DNA from: JAVSMW01 sp032027005
GTDB taxonomy: Bacteria > Bacillota > Thermincolia > Thermincolales > UBA2595
Assembly: GCA_032027005.1 (NCBI GenBank)
Contig: JAVSMW010000009.1
Coordinates: 1 to 64,000, forward strand
Reading direction: 5' to 3'
Length of the DNA: 64,000 nucleotides
Positions 19,224 through 26,732 of this stretch are shown here, one piece after another. The notes beneath the pieces were generated by a model. That model saw nothing but the letters and a program-made list of their open reading frames with translations, was not told the DNA's origin and did not search any database. The translations under genes and the position numbers were made by a program. Each line of letters opens with the position of its first letter. The first letter of the stretch is position 1.

Positions 19224-20006
19224 CTAACGATTTCTGAACACAGCTGGGCGCTTGTTGATAAAGGCATCCAGGCCTTCTTTTAAGTCCTCGGTCCCAAAGA
19301 TTTTCTCTACATGCTGCATTTCCAACTCCAGGGCTTCTTCCAACGGTTGCTCCGGTCCCTTGTTGACCAGGTGTTTGGTATAAGCCATAGCTACTCCGGC
19401 ACCCTTGGCCAGTTTCTTAGCCATCTTAACTGCTTCCTCCAAACCCTGACCAGTTGGGACAACCTGGTTGACCAGACCTATTCTGAGGGCTTCAGTTGCT
19501 GAAATGGGTACTCCGGTAAATAGCAGTTCCTTAGCCTTAGCCGGTCCCACCAGCCTGGCCATTCTCTGGGTGCCTCCCAGACCGGGAATAAGACCGAGGT
19601 TAACTTCCGGCAGGCCTATTTTCGCATGTTCTTCGGCTATCCTGATGTCACCTGCCATGGCCAGCTCACAGCCGCCGCCGAGGGCTAAGCCGTTTATGGC
19701 TATAATCACAGGTCTGGGGTTATTTTCAAGAGAAATGAACATTTTCTGATAAATAGCTGCATTTTCTCTTGGTCCGCTGGCCATCTGTTGCGGAAAATCT
19801 TTAATATCCGCACCGGCTACAAAACACTTGGGACCAGCACCGGTAATGACCAAGGCCCTGATTTCACTGTTCCCGTCTACGATTTCCAGGACGGCTTTGA
19901 GTTGGTCTCTAACATCGGTTGTTAAAGCATTTACCGGGGGATTATTAATAGTAATAACCCCGACACCTTCGTCAATTCTGAGTTCTACCACTTTGTTTTC
20001 TGACAT
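19224..20006 (-). CDS. Enoyl-CoA hydratase (crotonase family)
   Basis: 260 residues from ATG 20006 (GAGGTGGAG upstream). The oxyanion-hole segments are CFVAGADIKDF and INGLALGGGCELAMAGDIR (Glu of GCELA as first catalytic acid). The second acid is the Glu in IGLPEVNLGLIPGLGGTQR. This is the full catalytic set of an active hydratase, converting crotonyl-CoA to 3-hydroxybutyryl-CoA. It is the first gene of the operon, divergent from a TetR regulator that probably controls it. Confidence 0.93.
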   Translation of the reverse strand: MSENKVVELRIDEGVGVITINNPPVNALTTDVRDQLKAVLEIVDGNSEIRALVITGAGPKCFVAGADIKDFPQQMASGPRENAAIYQKMFISLENNPRPVIIAINGLALGGGCELAMAGDIRIAEEHAKIGLPEVNLGLIPGLGGTQRMARLVGPAKAKELLFTGVPISATEALRIGLVNQVVPTGQGLEEAVKMAKKLAKGAGVAMAYTKHLVNKGPEQPLEEALELEMQHVEKIFGTEDLKEGLDAFINKRPAVFRNR

Positions 20007-20241
20007 AGCTCTCTCCACCTCGAAAATTTTTTTTGCAAATCGACTTACTAGCTCGTGAGTATTTTTTTGACTTTATATTCAAAATTATACTTTAAGGTAT
20101 GTAACCAAACTACCGCTGTTCCGCTAAACGACGAAATCACGCTCTGAATGGTCGTATATGAGTTTTAGTGGTGAAGGATTACGTGTTTCATTGTACGAGT
20201 TCACGTTTGTTCTCTGGACTCTGACAATAGTTACAGGCTTC

Positions 20242-20281
20242 TTGAATTATTTGACCCTATGGTATAAAATCTATCCTATGG
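20242..20281 (+). promoter_or_regulatory. Candidate promoter and operator of the TetR gene
   Basis: TTGAAT (20242-20247) and TATAAA (20263-20268) are spaced 15 nt apart. CCTATGG occurs as a direct repeat on both sides of the -10 (20256-20262 and 20275-20281), a possible operator. The remaining ~220 nt to the crotonase gene show no gene. Confidence 0.4.
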
Positions 20282-20338
20282 ATAATTATTAAATAATAAA
20301 TCAATTAATTCCGGATAATCTACTGCGAGGTGAACAGC

Positions 20339-20929
20339 TTGGCTTCTAATCAGAAAAGGGCATCCAAAAGAAAAAAAGATATTTTGATGGCTGCCGCAGA
20401 AGTATTTCATACAAAAGGATACCACGAAGCAACTCTCGAAGAGATCGCCACAATGACTGACTATACCAAGGGCAGCATTTACTATTATGTTAAAAGCAAG
20501 CAGGACTTATTGTTTGAATGTAACAAAATGGCAATGGAACATCTGATTAATAACATGGCAGAGATAATCATGCTGTCTTCCGGGCCTGACGCGAAGTTAA
20601 GACAAGCCATCAAGATGCATATAGAAATAGGTATTGAAAAGTTTTCTTTAGTATCAACGGCAGTTCAGTTAAATTTTGCCCTCCAGGAACCTTATAAAAG
20701 CAAGACCAAAGTCCTGCGGGATAAATATGAAAAACAGTGGCTTTCTATTCTGGATGAAGGTATTTCAAATGGTACCTTTAAAGAGTTTGACAGAAAAGTA
20801 ATTTTATATATAATTCTTGGTGCCATGAATAATATGATGACCTGGTACTCCAAGAGCGGGCGCTTAAACGAAGTGGAGATTGCCGAAATTTACTGTAATT
20901 ATTTGATTCCACCATTGCTGAATAATTAA
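20339..20929 (+). CDS. TetR/AcrR-family regulator, probably of the adjacent acyl-CoA operon
   Basis: TTG 20339 has GAGG 8 nt upstream and is preferred over the GTG at 20330, which overlaps that box. Residues ~15-60 are the TetR DNA-binding domain (ILMAAAEVFHTKGYHEATLEEIA and TKGSIYYYVKSKQDLL). The C-terminal ~130 residues are the helical ligand domain, ending NYLIPPLLNN, as in FadR/KstR2-like acyl-CoA-responsive members. It is divergent from crotonase-thiolase-hbd across ~330 nt. Repression of that operon, relieved by an acyl-CoA, is the likely role by context. Confidence 0.85.
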   Translation: MASNQKRASKRKKDILMAAAEVFHTKGYHEATLEEIATMTDYTKGSIYYYVKSKQDLLFECNKMAMEHLINNMAEIIMLSSGPDAKLRQAIKMHIEIGIEKFSLVSTAVQLNFALQEPYKSKTKVLRDKYEKQWLSILDEGISNGTFKEFDRKVILYIILGAMNNMMTWYSKSGRLNEVEIAEIYCNYLIPPLLNN

Positions 20930-20930
20930 A

Positions 20931-20962
20931 AAAACCGGCGGGGTCACTTACCCACCGGTTTT
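20931..20962. terminator. Bidirectional terminator between the converging TetR and GGDEF genes
   Basis: Stem AAAACCGG..GGG with CCC..CCGGTTTT, with A and T tracts on opposite sides. It overlaps the stop of the minus-strand gene by 2 nt. Confidence 0.85.
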
Positions 20963-22337
20963 ACCATAGTATTTCCAATTTGTTTCTTCCCGCCAATTTC
21001 GCTTTATAAAGGGCCTGATCAGCCTGTTGAATAAAATCCATTTTGTCAGACTGATTTTGATATACAGCTAGGCCTGCGGATATTGTAATTTTTCCTTCTT
21101 CACTTATACCCAAACTGCCAAAATTGAAACGGTGCTCTTCCACGGAGTTAATAATCCTTTTGCCAATTGCTATTCCGTCTTTTAAAGTGCATTTCGGCAA
21201 AATTACGGCAAATTCCTCCCCACCGTATCTGGCCACAATGTCTACTTTTCTAACATTGTATTTTATAATCTTTGCTAACTGTTTTAAAAGCATGTCACCA
21301 TAAATATGGCCAAAGGTATCGTTGTATTTCTTGAAGTAGTCCACATCTAACATCAGAAAACAGAGCTTATCCCCGTATCTTTTTGATTTTTCCACTTCCT
21401 GATCTAATAATTCATGAAAATACCGGTGGTTGTAGAGTCCGGTTAAGCCGTCGGTTGTTGAGAGATGTTCAAGTTTGTTGAAAAGTTGGGCGTTATAGAT
21501 GGCTAGGGCAACCTGATTAGAAATGTTCTGGAAAATAGACTGCTCCTTTTCTGAAAATTCCCTGACAATATCTGCATCAAAGGCAATAACCCCCAGCAAT
21601 TCGTCGTGATGCTGCAAGGGATAACCAATACTTGATTTATCTCCGTGGAATTTTCGGGCTGCATCATGTATCGAGGGGTCTATTCTGAGATTTTCAACAT
21701 AAATGGGTTTTCTTTCTTCTATTACTTTACCGGGTGCCCCTTCGCCAACTCTCACTGAGACCTTTTGTGTTTCCTCATCAGGCATGGCATTACAACAAAT
21801 CAAATGAAGTCTGGTCTTGTTTTCATCCAGGAGAAAAATAGCCGTAGAATCTAATCCCAGATGTTCCACCACGGCCTGAACCGTGTTTTCCAGCACTACT
21901 TTGAGTGATAAAGAAGAATTCACAAGGGTAGTTATTTTTATCAGTAAGTCGTCAAGCAGGTCTTTTAGAATTAACAAAAGACCTGCTATTTCCTTTTGAT
22001 TGTCATAAAGAGGCAAGCTTTTTACTTCCAGCGGCACAGTCTGACCTGACCGGTGAGTAAACCGGTGTCTCCATACTGTACTGATTCCTAATTTAATTTC
22101 TTCCCACCTGTTGACTATATCTTCGAAGTTATAATGTTTACCAAGTAAAATAGATGCCGTGTTTACATAATTCTGCTCGATCAGTTCGGTCTCCAGGTAA
22201 CCTAATAATTGTCTGACTTTTTCATTGACCATGATTACACTGTCGTTATTATCAAATACGATTAAACCGGTGTCAACATGATTATAAATCGATAACCACG
22301 CTGCATTCGGTTTACAGGATAATTTTTCGACAGCCAT
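20961..22337 (-). CDS. Diguanylate cyclase with PAS and GAF sensor domains
   Basis: Start ATG 22337 has AGGTGG 6 nt upstream. About 458 residues: a PAS domain (~15-130, DTGLIVFDNNDSVIMVNEK), a GAF domain (~150-295, GLDSTAIFLLDENKTRLHLI and SSIGYPLQHHDELLGVIAFD) and a GGDEF domain. The signature is YGGEEF, with the product-inhibition site RKVD five residues before it. Both conditions for an active, feedback-regulated cyclase are met. There is no membrane segment, so it is cytoplasmic. It makes cyclic di-GMP from GTP. The input to PAS or GAF is unknown. Confidence 0.93.
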   Translation of the reverse strand: MAVEKLSCKPNAAWLSIYNHVDTGLIVFDNNDSVIMVNEKVRQLLGYLETELIEQNYVNTASILLGKHYNFEDIVNRWEEIKLGISTVWRHRFTHRSGQTVPLEVKSLPLYDNQKEIAGLLLILKDLLDDLLIKITTLVNSSLSLKVVLENTVQAVVEHLGLDSTAIFLLDENKTRLHLICCNAMPDEETQKVSVRVGEGAPGKVIEERKPIYVENLRIDPSIHDAARKFHGDKSSIGYPLQHHDELLGVIAFDADIVREFSEKEQSIFQNISNQVALAIYNAQLFNKLEHLSTTDGLTGLYNHRYFHELLDQEVEKSKRYGDKLCFLMLDVDYFKKYNDTFGHIYGDMLLKQLAKIIKYNVRKVDIVARYGGEEFAVILPKCTLKDGIAIGKRIINSVEEHRFNFGSLGISEEGKITISAGLAVYQNQSDKMDFIQQADQALYKAKLAGRNKLEILW

Positions 22338-22426
22338 AGCGTACCACCTAATTCCCTTCATATAGTTACAAAAGTATACTCTCCCTTTGTGCGCACGTTG
22401 TGCGCTTCATATATATTTCACAGAAA

Positions 22427-23392
22427 TCATCGCTCCTGCGATGCGATGTAAGACAACCGACTAACCTCATGCGAAAGCCGCTGGNCTTTTCTAAAGGGAA
22501 TACCTTTTAAAACCTTCGCCAGGAATTGTATCAATTCAGCTTCCATGGCATCTGAAAAAATCGTCGCAGCCACAATTTGCCCTTTTTCTACTTTAAACTT
22601 CATGTCGATTTCTCCCCAAGTAAATCTGTTGTAGTAACTGATATCGAATTCAGGAGTAAACCCATATCGCCATTCCCATGAAGCATACTTTTCATATAAA
22701 TTTTTAAAATCTTCGTCTACCCGGTAGCCCCTGGCCTTTGCCTTGCTTCCACCGTAAAAATCAAGAAAACTATCCTCCAGACTGCTCTTCATTGCTTCGA
22801 CAGTGGTCCCTGGTTTTACACCAGATAGGTTAACCACCCTGGATTCCACCGAGTCTACTCCTTTAGATCTAATCTTTTCCCGAGACACCTGTAGATAATA
22901 TGTGAGTTTTGCCAAATCGGCATCAACCAATAGGGTGCCGTGGTGATAAACCGAACTTGGGCCGTGATAAAAAGCATTACCGGAAAACTTCTGCCCTTTG
23001 ACGACAAGATCATTTCGCCCGGAAAACTCGGCATCAATTCCTAATTTTTTTACAGCGTCCAAAATGATGCGGAATTGATTTTCCAAATTGTACAGCTTCC
23101 TGTCCATTAGAAAAGTAAAGTTTAAATTACCCAGATCGTGAAAGACCGCGCCTCCACCAGAGAGTCTCCGCGCAAGCATGCCCCCATCTTTTTCTAACTG
23201 TTTGCATCTGCATTCTTTCCAGGCATTCTGATTCCTGCCGATTACTACTGTGTTTTCGTTTTGCCATAAATACAGGATGACCTGATTCCGCAGGACTTTG
23301 TTTAACAAAGTTTCTTCTAATGCCAAATTATACCATGGATCATAAGATGACGAGTGAACGATTTTTACATCTAATTGCTGACTATTCCACAA
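22427..23392 (-). CDS. lplA: Lipoate-protein ligase A
   Basis: Start TTG 23392 is preferred (AAGGTGG 9 nt upstream, inside the end of the lpd gene). The BPL/LplA fold motifs are clear: NLALEETLL, NTVVIGRNQNAW, RRLSGGGAVFHDLGNLNFTF, GRNDLVVKGQKFSGNAFYH and HHGTLLVDADL. A C-terminal accessory domain (FTWGEIDMKFKVEKGQI) is present, as in ligases that activate free lipoate with ATP. It overlaps the lipoyl-domain E3 gene by about 11 nt and is evidently co-translated with it, so that protein is the obvious substrate. One ambiguous base occurs near the C-terminus. Confidence 0.92.
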   Translation of the reverse strand: MWNSQQLDVKIVHSSSYDPWYNLALEETLLNKVLRNQVILYLWQNENTVVIGRNQNAWKECRCKQLEKDGGMLARRLSGGGAVFHDLGNLNFTFLMDRKLYNLENQFRIILDAVKKLGIDAEFSGRNDLVVKGQKFSGNAFYHGPSSVYHHGTLLVDADLAKLTYYLQVSREKIRSKGVDSVESRVVNLSGVKPGTTVEAMKSSLEDSFLDFYGGSKAKARGYRVDEDFKNLYEKYASWEWRYGFTPEFDISYYNRFTWGEIDMKFKVEKGQIVAATIFSDAMEAELIQFLAKVLKGIPFRKXQRLSHEVSRLSYIASQER

Positions 23393-25097
23393 AATGAATC
23401 GCACCACCTTCAAGGATTAAAGCTGCCTCGTGAATGACCTCTGATGTTGTCGGGTGAGCATAAATATTCTCGGCAATTTGTGTGGTAGTCAATTTATTTT
23501 TCACAGCTGTGGTAATTTCAGCTATCAAATCGGTGGCATGACTGCCAATAATCGCTCCGCCTAAAACCTTACCTGTGGTTTTCTCACTGATAATCTTAAC
23601 AAAACCCTGTCCTTCTCCTAAGGTCAAGGCCTTTCCGTTAGCAGCAAAAGGAAATTTGCCAACTTCTATTTTAGTTCCCATTTTTTCAGCCTCTTTTTTA
23701 GTCAAACCGACCACAGCAATTTCCGGATCAGTGAAAATCGCACTGGGAACTACAGTATAATCCATTTCACAATCCTGACCCATAATGTTTTTCGCAGCGA
23801 CCATTCCTTGGTGGGAAGCAACGTGGGCCAGCATAATTTTCCCCGTTACATCTCCTATAGCGTAGACGTTGGGTATATTTGTCTGCATCTGCGCATTTAC
23901 TTTGATTCCCCTCTGGCTTTCATTAAGTTCCAGCCCCAGTTTTTCCGCATCAATTCCATCCATTGACGGTTTTCTCCCAACACACATGAGAACCTTATCA
24001 GCTAAAAGGTACTTGCTTTTATCTTTTTGAATAATGGATACAATGCATTGATCGTTTTCGCTTTTGACAAATTCGTTGACTTTCGCATCGGTATATATTT
24101 TTATCCCTTTTTCTTTCGCTTTTCTTGTAATCTCTTCGCAAATGTCCTGATCAAGCATGGCCAGACAGTCGTTACAATACTCAATCACAGACACTTGAGC
24201 CCCAAAGTTTGCAAAAATAAAAGCAAATTCCATACCTATAACGCCGCCCCCGACAACTACCATCCTCTCGGGTAGGTGCTTTAAACGCAAAATTTGCTCA
24301 CTGTCAACAATGTTATCGATTTCTGCCCCATCCACGGGCAATTCAGCCGGCTGGGATCCAGTTGCTATGATAATGCTCTTGGCCTTGATGATGGTTTTTT
24401 CCATTCTGCTTTTGACAGAAATTGTTTCCTGGTCCACAAGCTCCCCTAATCCACTGACCAGCCGGATATTGTGTTTATTTAAAAGATAGTGGATTCCCTG
24501 CACCAACTGATTTACAATCCCATCTTTTCTTTCTATCACCTTTTTAAGGTCTATGTTGACATTCTCTGCGTGGCACCCAAACTCTTCGGCCTTTTTCAAA
24601 TGATTGAAAACCTCAGCCGAACGCACCATGGCTTTGGTGGGAATGCATCCCCGGTTTAAGCACGTACCTCCTACTGCATCCTTTTCCACCAAAACAACCC
24701 GGGCCCCTAATTGTGCAGCCTGGATTGCGGCAACATACCCCCCGGGCCCCCCTCCAAGAATGGCAATATCGCATGTTAACTGCTGTTCCTGCGGTTTTAA
24801 AAGTGATCCGAAATAATCAAAATTACCAGCCGTCTTTTGGCCTGTATTTTGCCCGGTTCCGTCACCTTCGATCACAGCAAGAACGTCGCCAAAACTAACA
24901 GTCCCAGGCACCTCTACCGCAATGCTGCAAATTCTTCCCGAACACTCGGATTTTAAAGGGATGGCAGCCTTGTTAGCCTCGAGATCAAACAATATTTCAC
25001 CGGCTGCTACTTCTTCTCCCGTTTTTTTATGGACTCTTATTACCTTAGCTTCTTTAGCACCGTTTGTTAACTCTTTGAGCTTGATTTCGATAAGCAT
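23382..25097 (-). CDS. lpdA: Dihydrolipoyl dehydrogenase with an N-terminal lipoyl domain
   Basis: 571 residues. Residues 1-80 are a lipoyl domain with the modifiable Lys43 in DLEANKAAIPL. A short linker follows, then a full E3 flavoprotein: FAD loop AILGGGPGGYVAA, redox disulfide GGTCLNRGCIPTK, NAD loop VVVGGGVIGMEFA, FAD site NVYAIGDVTG, and the active-site His-Glu in YAHPTTSEVIHEA. Lipoyl-E3 fusions occur in pyruvate and acetoin dehydrogenase complexes, yet no E1 or E2 gene is adjacent. The ligase gene overlaps its 3' end. A thiol-disulfide or pyridine-nucleotide role outside a 2-oxoacid complex is possible. Confidence 0.94.
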   Translation of the reverse strand: MLIEIKLKELTNGAKEAKVIRVHKKTGEEVAAGEILFDLEANKAAIPLKSECSGRICSIAVEVPGTVSFGDVLAVIEGDGTGQNTGQKTAGNFDYFGSLLKPQEQQLTCDIAILGGGPGGYVAAIQAAQLGARVVLVEKDAVGGTCLNRGCIPTKAMVRSAEVFNHLKKAEEFGCHAENVNIDLKKVIERKDGIVNQLVQGIHYLLNKHNIRLVSGLGELVDQETISVKSRMEKTIIKAKSIIIATGSQPAELPVDGAEIDNIVDSEQILRLKHLPERMVVVGGGVIGMEFAFIFANFGAQVSVIEYCNDCLAMLDQDICEEITRKAKEKGIKIYTDAKVNEFVKSENDQCIVSIIQKDKSKYLLADKVLMCVGRKPSMDGIDAEKLGLELNESQRGIKVNAQMQTNIPNVYAIGDVTGKIMLAHVASHQGMVAAKNIMGQDCEMDYTVVPSAIFTDPEIAVVGLTKKEAEKMGTKIEVGKFPFAANGKALTLGEGQGFVKIISEKTTGKVLGGAIIGSHATDLIAEITTAVKNKLTTTQIAENIYAHPTTSEVIHEAALILEGGAIHFVE

Positions 25098-25147
25098 TTC
25101 ACCCCACCTCTCTCAAAGGGAAAGGCAGCTAACCAGCTGCCTTTATT

Positions 25148-25504
25148 CTATTTGTTAAATTCTGGCGCGAACTCTTCAATTGAATCTTTTAATAAACTCA
25201 CGCTGTAAGCCATCGAAGGCCCTCCGCCAAAAGCCACTGCAACCATGGCCGCTTCCATAACCTCTTGTCTTGTGGCTCCGGCTTCCAGGGCCTTAAAAGT
25301 ATGAAACACAATGCAGTATTCGCACCGGTTATAGGCTCCAATAGCTACACTAATTAATTCTTTTGTTTTTACGTCAATAGCTCCCGGCTCGTACGCTGCC
25401 CCAAGCAGTCCCATAAAGGCACCAACCATTCGTTCATTGGTTTTTCCTACCTCCTGCAGCCCTCCTAAAAACTCGTTAAGAATTTCGCGTGGATTTCTTG
25501 TCAC
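25148..25504 (-). CDS. AhpD/carboxymuconolactone-decarboxylase-like protein
   Basis: 118 residues, GTG start with GAGGAGG upstream. The CMD domain has ISVAIGAYNRCEYCIVFHTFKALEAGAT, where CEYC with a nearby His is the AhpD-type redox centre. In mycobacteria AhpD takes electrons from lipoyl-bearing proteins. The gene sits 50 nt upstream of the lipoyl-E3 fusion and its ligase, so a lipoyl-dependent peroxidase or disulfide reductase relay is a reasonable inference. True decarboxylases of this family lack the CxxC. Confidence 0.88.
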   Translation of the reverse strand: MTRNPREILNEFLGGLQEVGKTNERMVGAFMGLLGAAYEPGAIDVKTKELISVAIGAYNRCEYCIVFHTFKALEAGATRQEVMEAAMVAVAFGGGPSMAYSVSLLKDSIEEFAPEFNK

Positions 25505-25646
25505 TAGAACTACCTCCTCAAATAAGTGTTATATTAATCGTTAGCATAGCATCTGTTTTCATTTCGTTCAACATTTATTTAAAAATTTTATTTATTTACA
25601 AATTTCGGCAATATACGATCATTTTTATTTTATCTACAACTAAAAA

Positions 25647-25669
25647 GGCTGGGTTATTATAACCCAGCC
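25647..25669 (-). terminator. Terminator after the MarR gene
   Basis: A perfect 9-bp stem GGCTGGGTT/AACCCAGCC followed by TTTTTAG on the minus strand, 23 nt past the stop. Confidence 0.9.
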
Positions 25670-25691
25670 CCCGTATATCAAGGTATTTCAT

Positions 25692-26114
25692 TCACTTAAT
25701 ATTATCTTCCATTATTTTAAGAACATTTACAAATGTTTTCAGATCCTCCTCGCAGATATTCTTAGAAACAATTTTATTCATCCTCTCGCCTTCCGGGATT
25801 AATTTTTCCCTGAAAGTTTTGCCTTTTTCGGTCAGCAATAGACTTGTGCTCCGTCTATCGCCTGGTGACTTAACCCTTTCCACATAGCCGTCCCTTTCCA
25901 TCCTATCAATAAGCCTGACTACACTTGAGCCTTTGACATCCATCTTTGCCGCCAGCTCCCTCTGGTTGATACCTTCATGCTTCCCGAGGTAATACAATGC
26001 AATCCACTGCACTCTGGTAACACCCGAACTCTTCAACCGCTCATTAAATGAATCGGCAATATTTTTCGCACACTGATTAGTTATAAATGCCACACATGCT
26101 TCTAGGTCAAACAA
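25692..26114 (-). CDS. MarR-family regulator
   Basis: Start TTG 26114 gives AGGAG 8 nt upstream; the earlier TTG at 26123 touches that box. About 140 residues with the MarR winged helix: QWIALYYLGKHEGINQREL, KGSSVVRLIDRMERDGYVER and SPGDRRSTSLLLTEKG (wing with the DxRs motif). It lies upstream of the AhpD-like/lpd/lplA cluster on the same strand, separated by a terminator and ~140 AT-rich nt. Control of that redox cluster is likely but unproven. Confidence 0.9.
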   Translation of the reverse strand: MFDLEACVAFITNQCAKNIADSFNERLKSSGVTRVQWIALYYLGKHEGINQRELAAKMDVKGSSVVRLIDRMERDGYVERVKSPGDRRSTSLLLTEKGKTFREKLIPEGERMNKIVSKNICEEDLKTFVNVLKIMEDNIK

Positions 26115-26151
26115 ATTTACCAACTCCTGAGGTAAAGTAATCGAAATGAAA

Positions 26152-26478
26152 CTATTTTACAAGGAAGAAAACCATCAACAGCAGCAAAGTGCCAAAGGCA
26201 ATCCCAAATAAGACATACATTCTTAAAGACATCACTCTTAAGGCTTTGCTTAAATCCTTAACCTGTCCGGCCAATGCTGTAATGATTTCCTGCTGTTTGA
26301 TGTTGTCCAGCTGCAATCTTTCAATAGTTAGTTTAAGGTCAATGTTATCGTCATGATTTTCAACTAACTTTTCTTTTTCCTGAGTCGAGCGGGACCATGT
26401 TTCTGTTGCCTTGTCAATAATTAGTGACCAAGGAATCTTTTCATATGGAATGAGTCTCAGTAAATCACGCCAAAGCAT
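26152..26478 (-). CDS. Small tail-anchored coiled-coil protein, function unknown
   Basis: Start ATG 26478 (GGGGG 8 nt upstream). 108 residues: a basic/aromatic N-terminus, then a coiled coil at ~45-85 (LTIERLQLDNIKQQEIIT, ALAGQVKDLSKALRVM), then one C-terminal membrane helix (YVLFGIAFGTLLLLMVFFLV). No family is recognised. It is 38 nt upstream of the MarR gene and may be co-transcribed with it. Confidence 0.7.
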   Translation of the reverse strand: MLWRDLLRLIPYEKIPWSLIIDKATETWSRSTQEKEKLVENHDDNIDLKLTIERLQLDNIKQQEIITALAGQVKDLSKALRVMSLRMYVLFGIAFGTLLLLMVFFLVK

Positions 26479-26512
26479 TTTTATAACCCCCACTCAATAA
26501 GGTAAACTTTTG

Positions 26513-26538
26513 CAGATGGTGTTCAAACACCACATCTG
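26513..26538. other. Hairpin in the leader of the coiled-coil gene
   Basis: CAGATG.TGTT with its complement, followed by GCTTTTTT on the plus strand. No plus-strand gene precedes it, so its role is unclear; it could block antisense read-through into the glucan synthase gene. Confidence 0.45.
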
Positions 26539-26692
26539 AAGCTTTTTTACTGTTCAACTACTGTTACATATTTTCTATATATATTGACAATTTCCTTCAA
26601 AATAATATTACCCCCAATTGGAGGTATTATTTACGTCTGAGATGTTCATGAAGGCAAATAGGATTAACAACCTAACCTTAGGAAAATAGTGA

Positions 26693-26726
26693 GAAATCCC
26701 TCCCCGCTTTTACGGTGAGGGATTTT
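26693..26726. terminator. Hairpin terminator at the 3' end of the glucan synthase gene
   Basis: AAATCCCTCcCCG with CGGtGAGGGATTT, 7 nt past the stop. The longer T-tract is on the plus strand; on the minus strand only a short one follows. Confidence 0.7.
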
Positions 26727-26732
26727 TGTATT

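Noticed and set aside
20185..20215. A third copy of the hairpin repeat (GTACGAGTTCACGTTT)
   Set aside because: Only ~12 nt resemble the GAACGAGTTCACTTA end and none of the hairpins is present.
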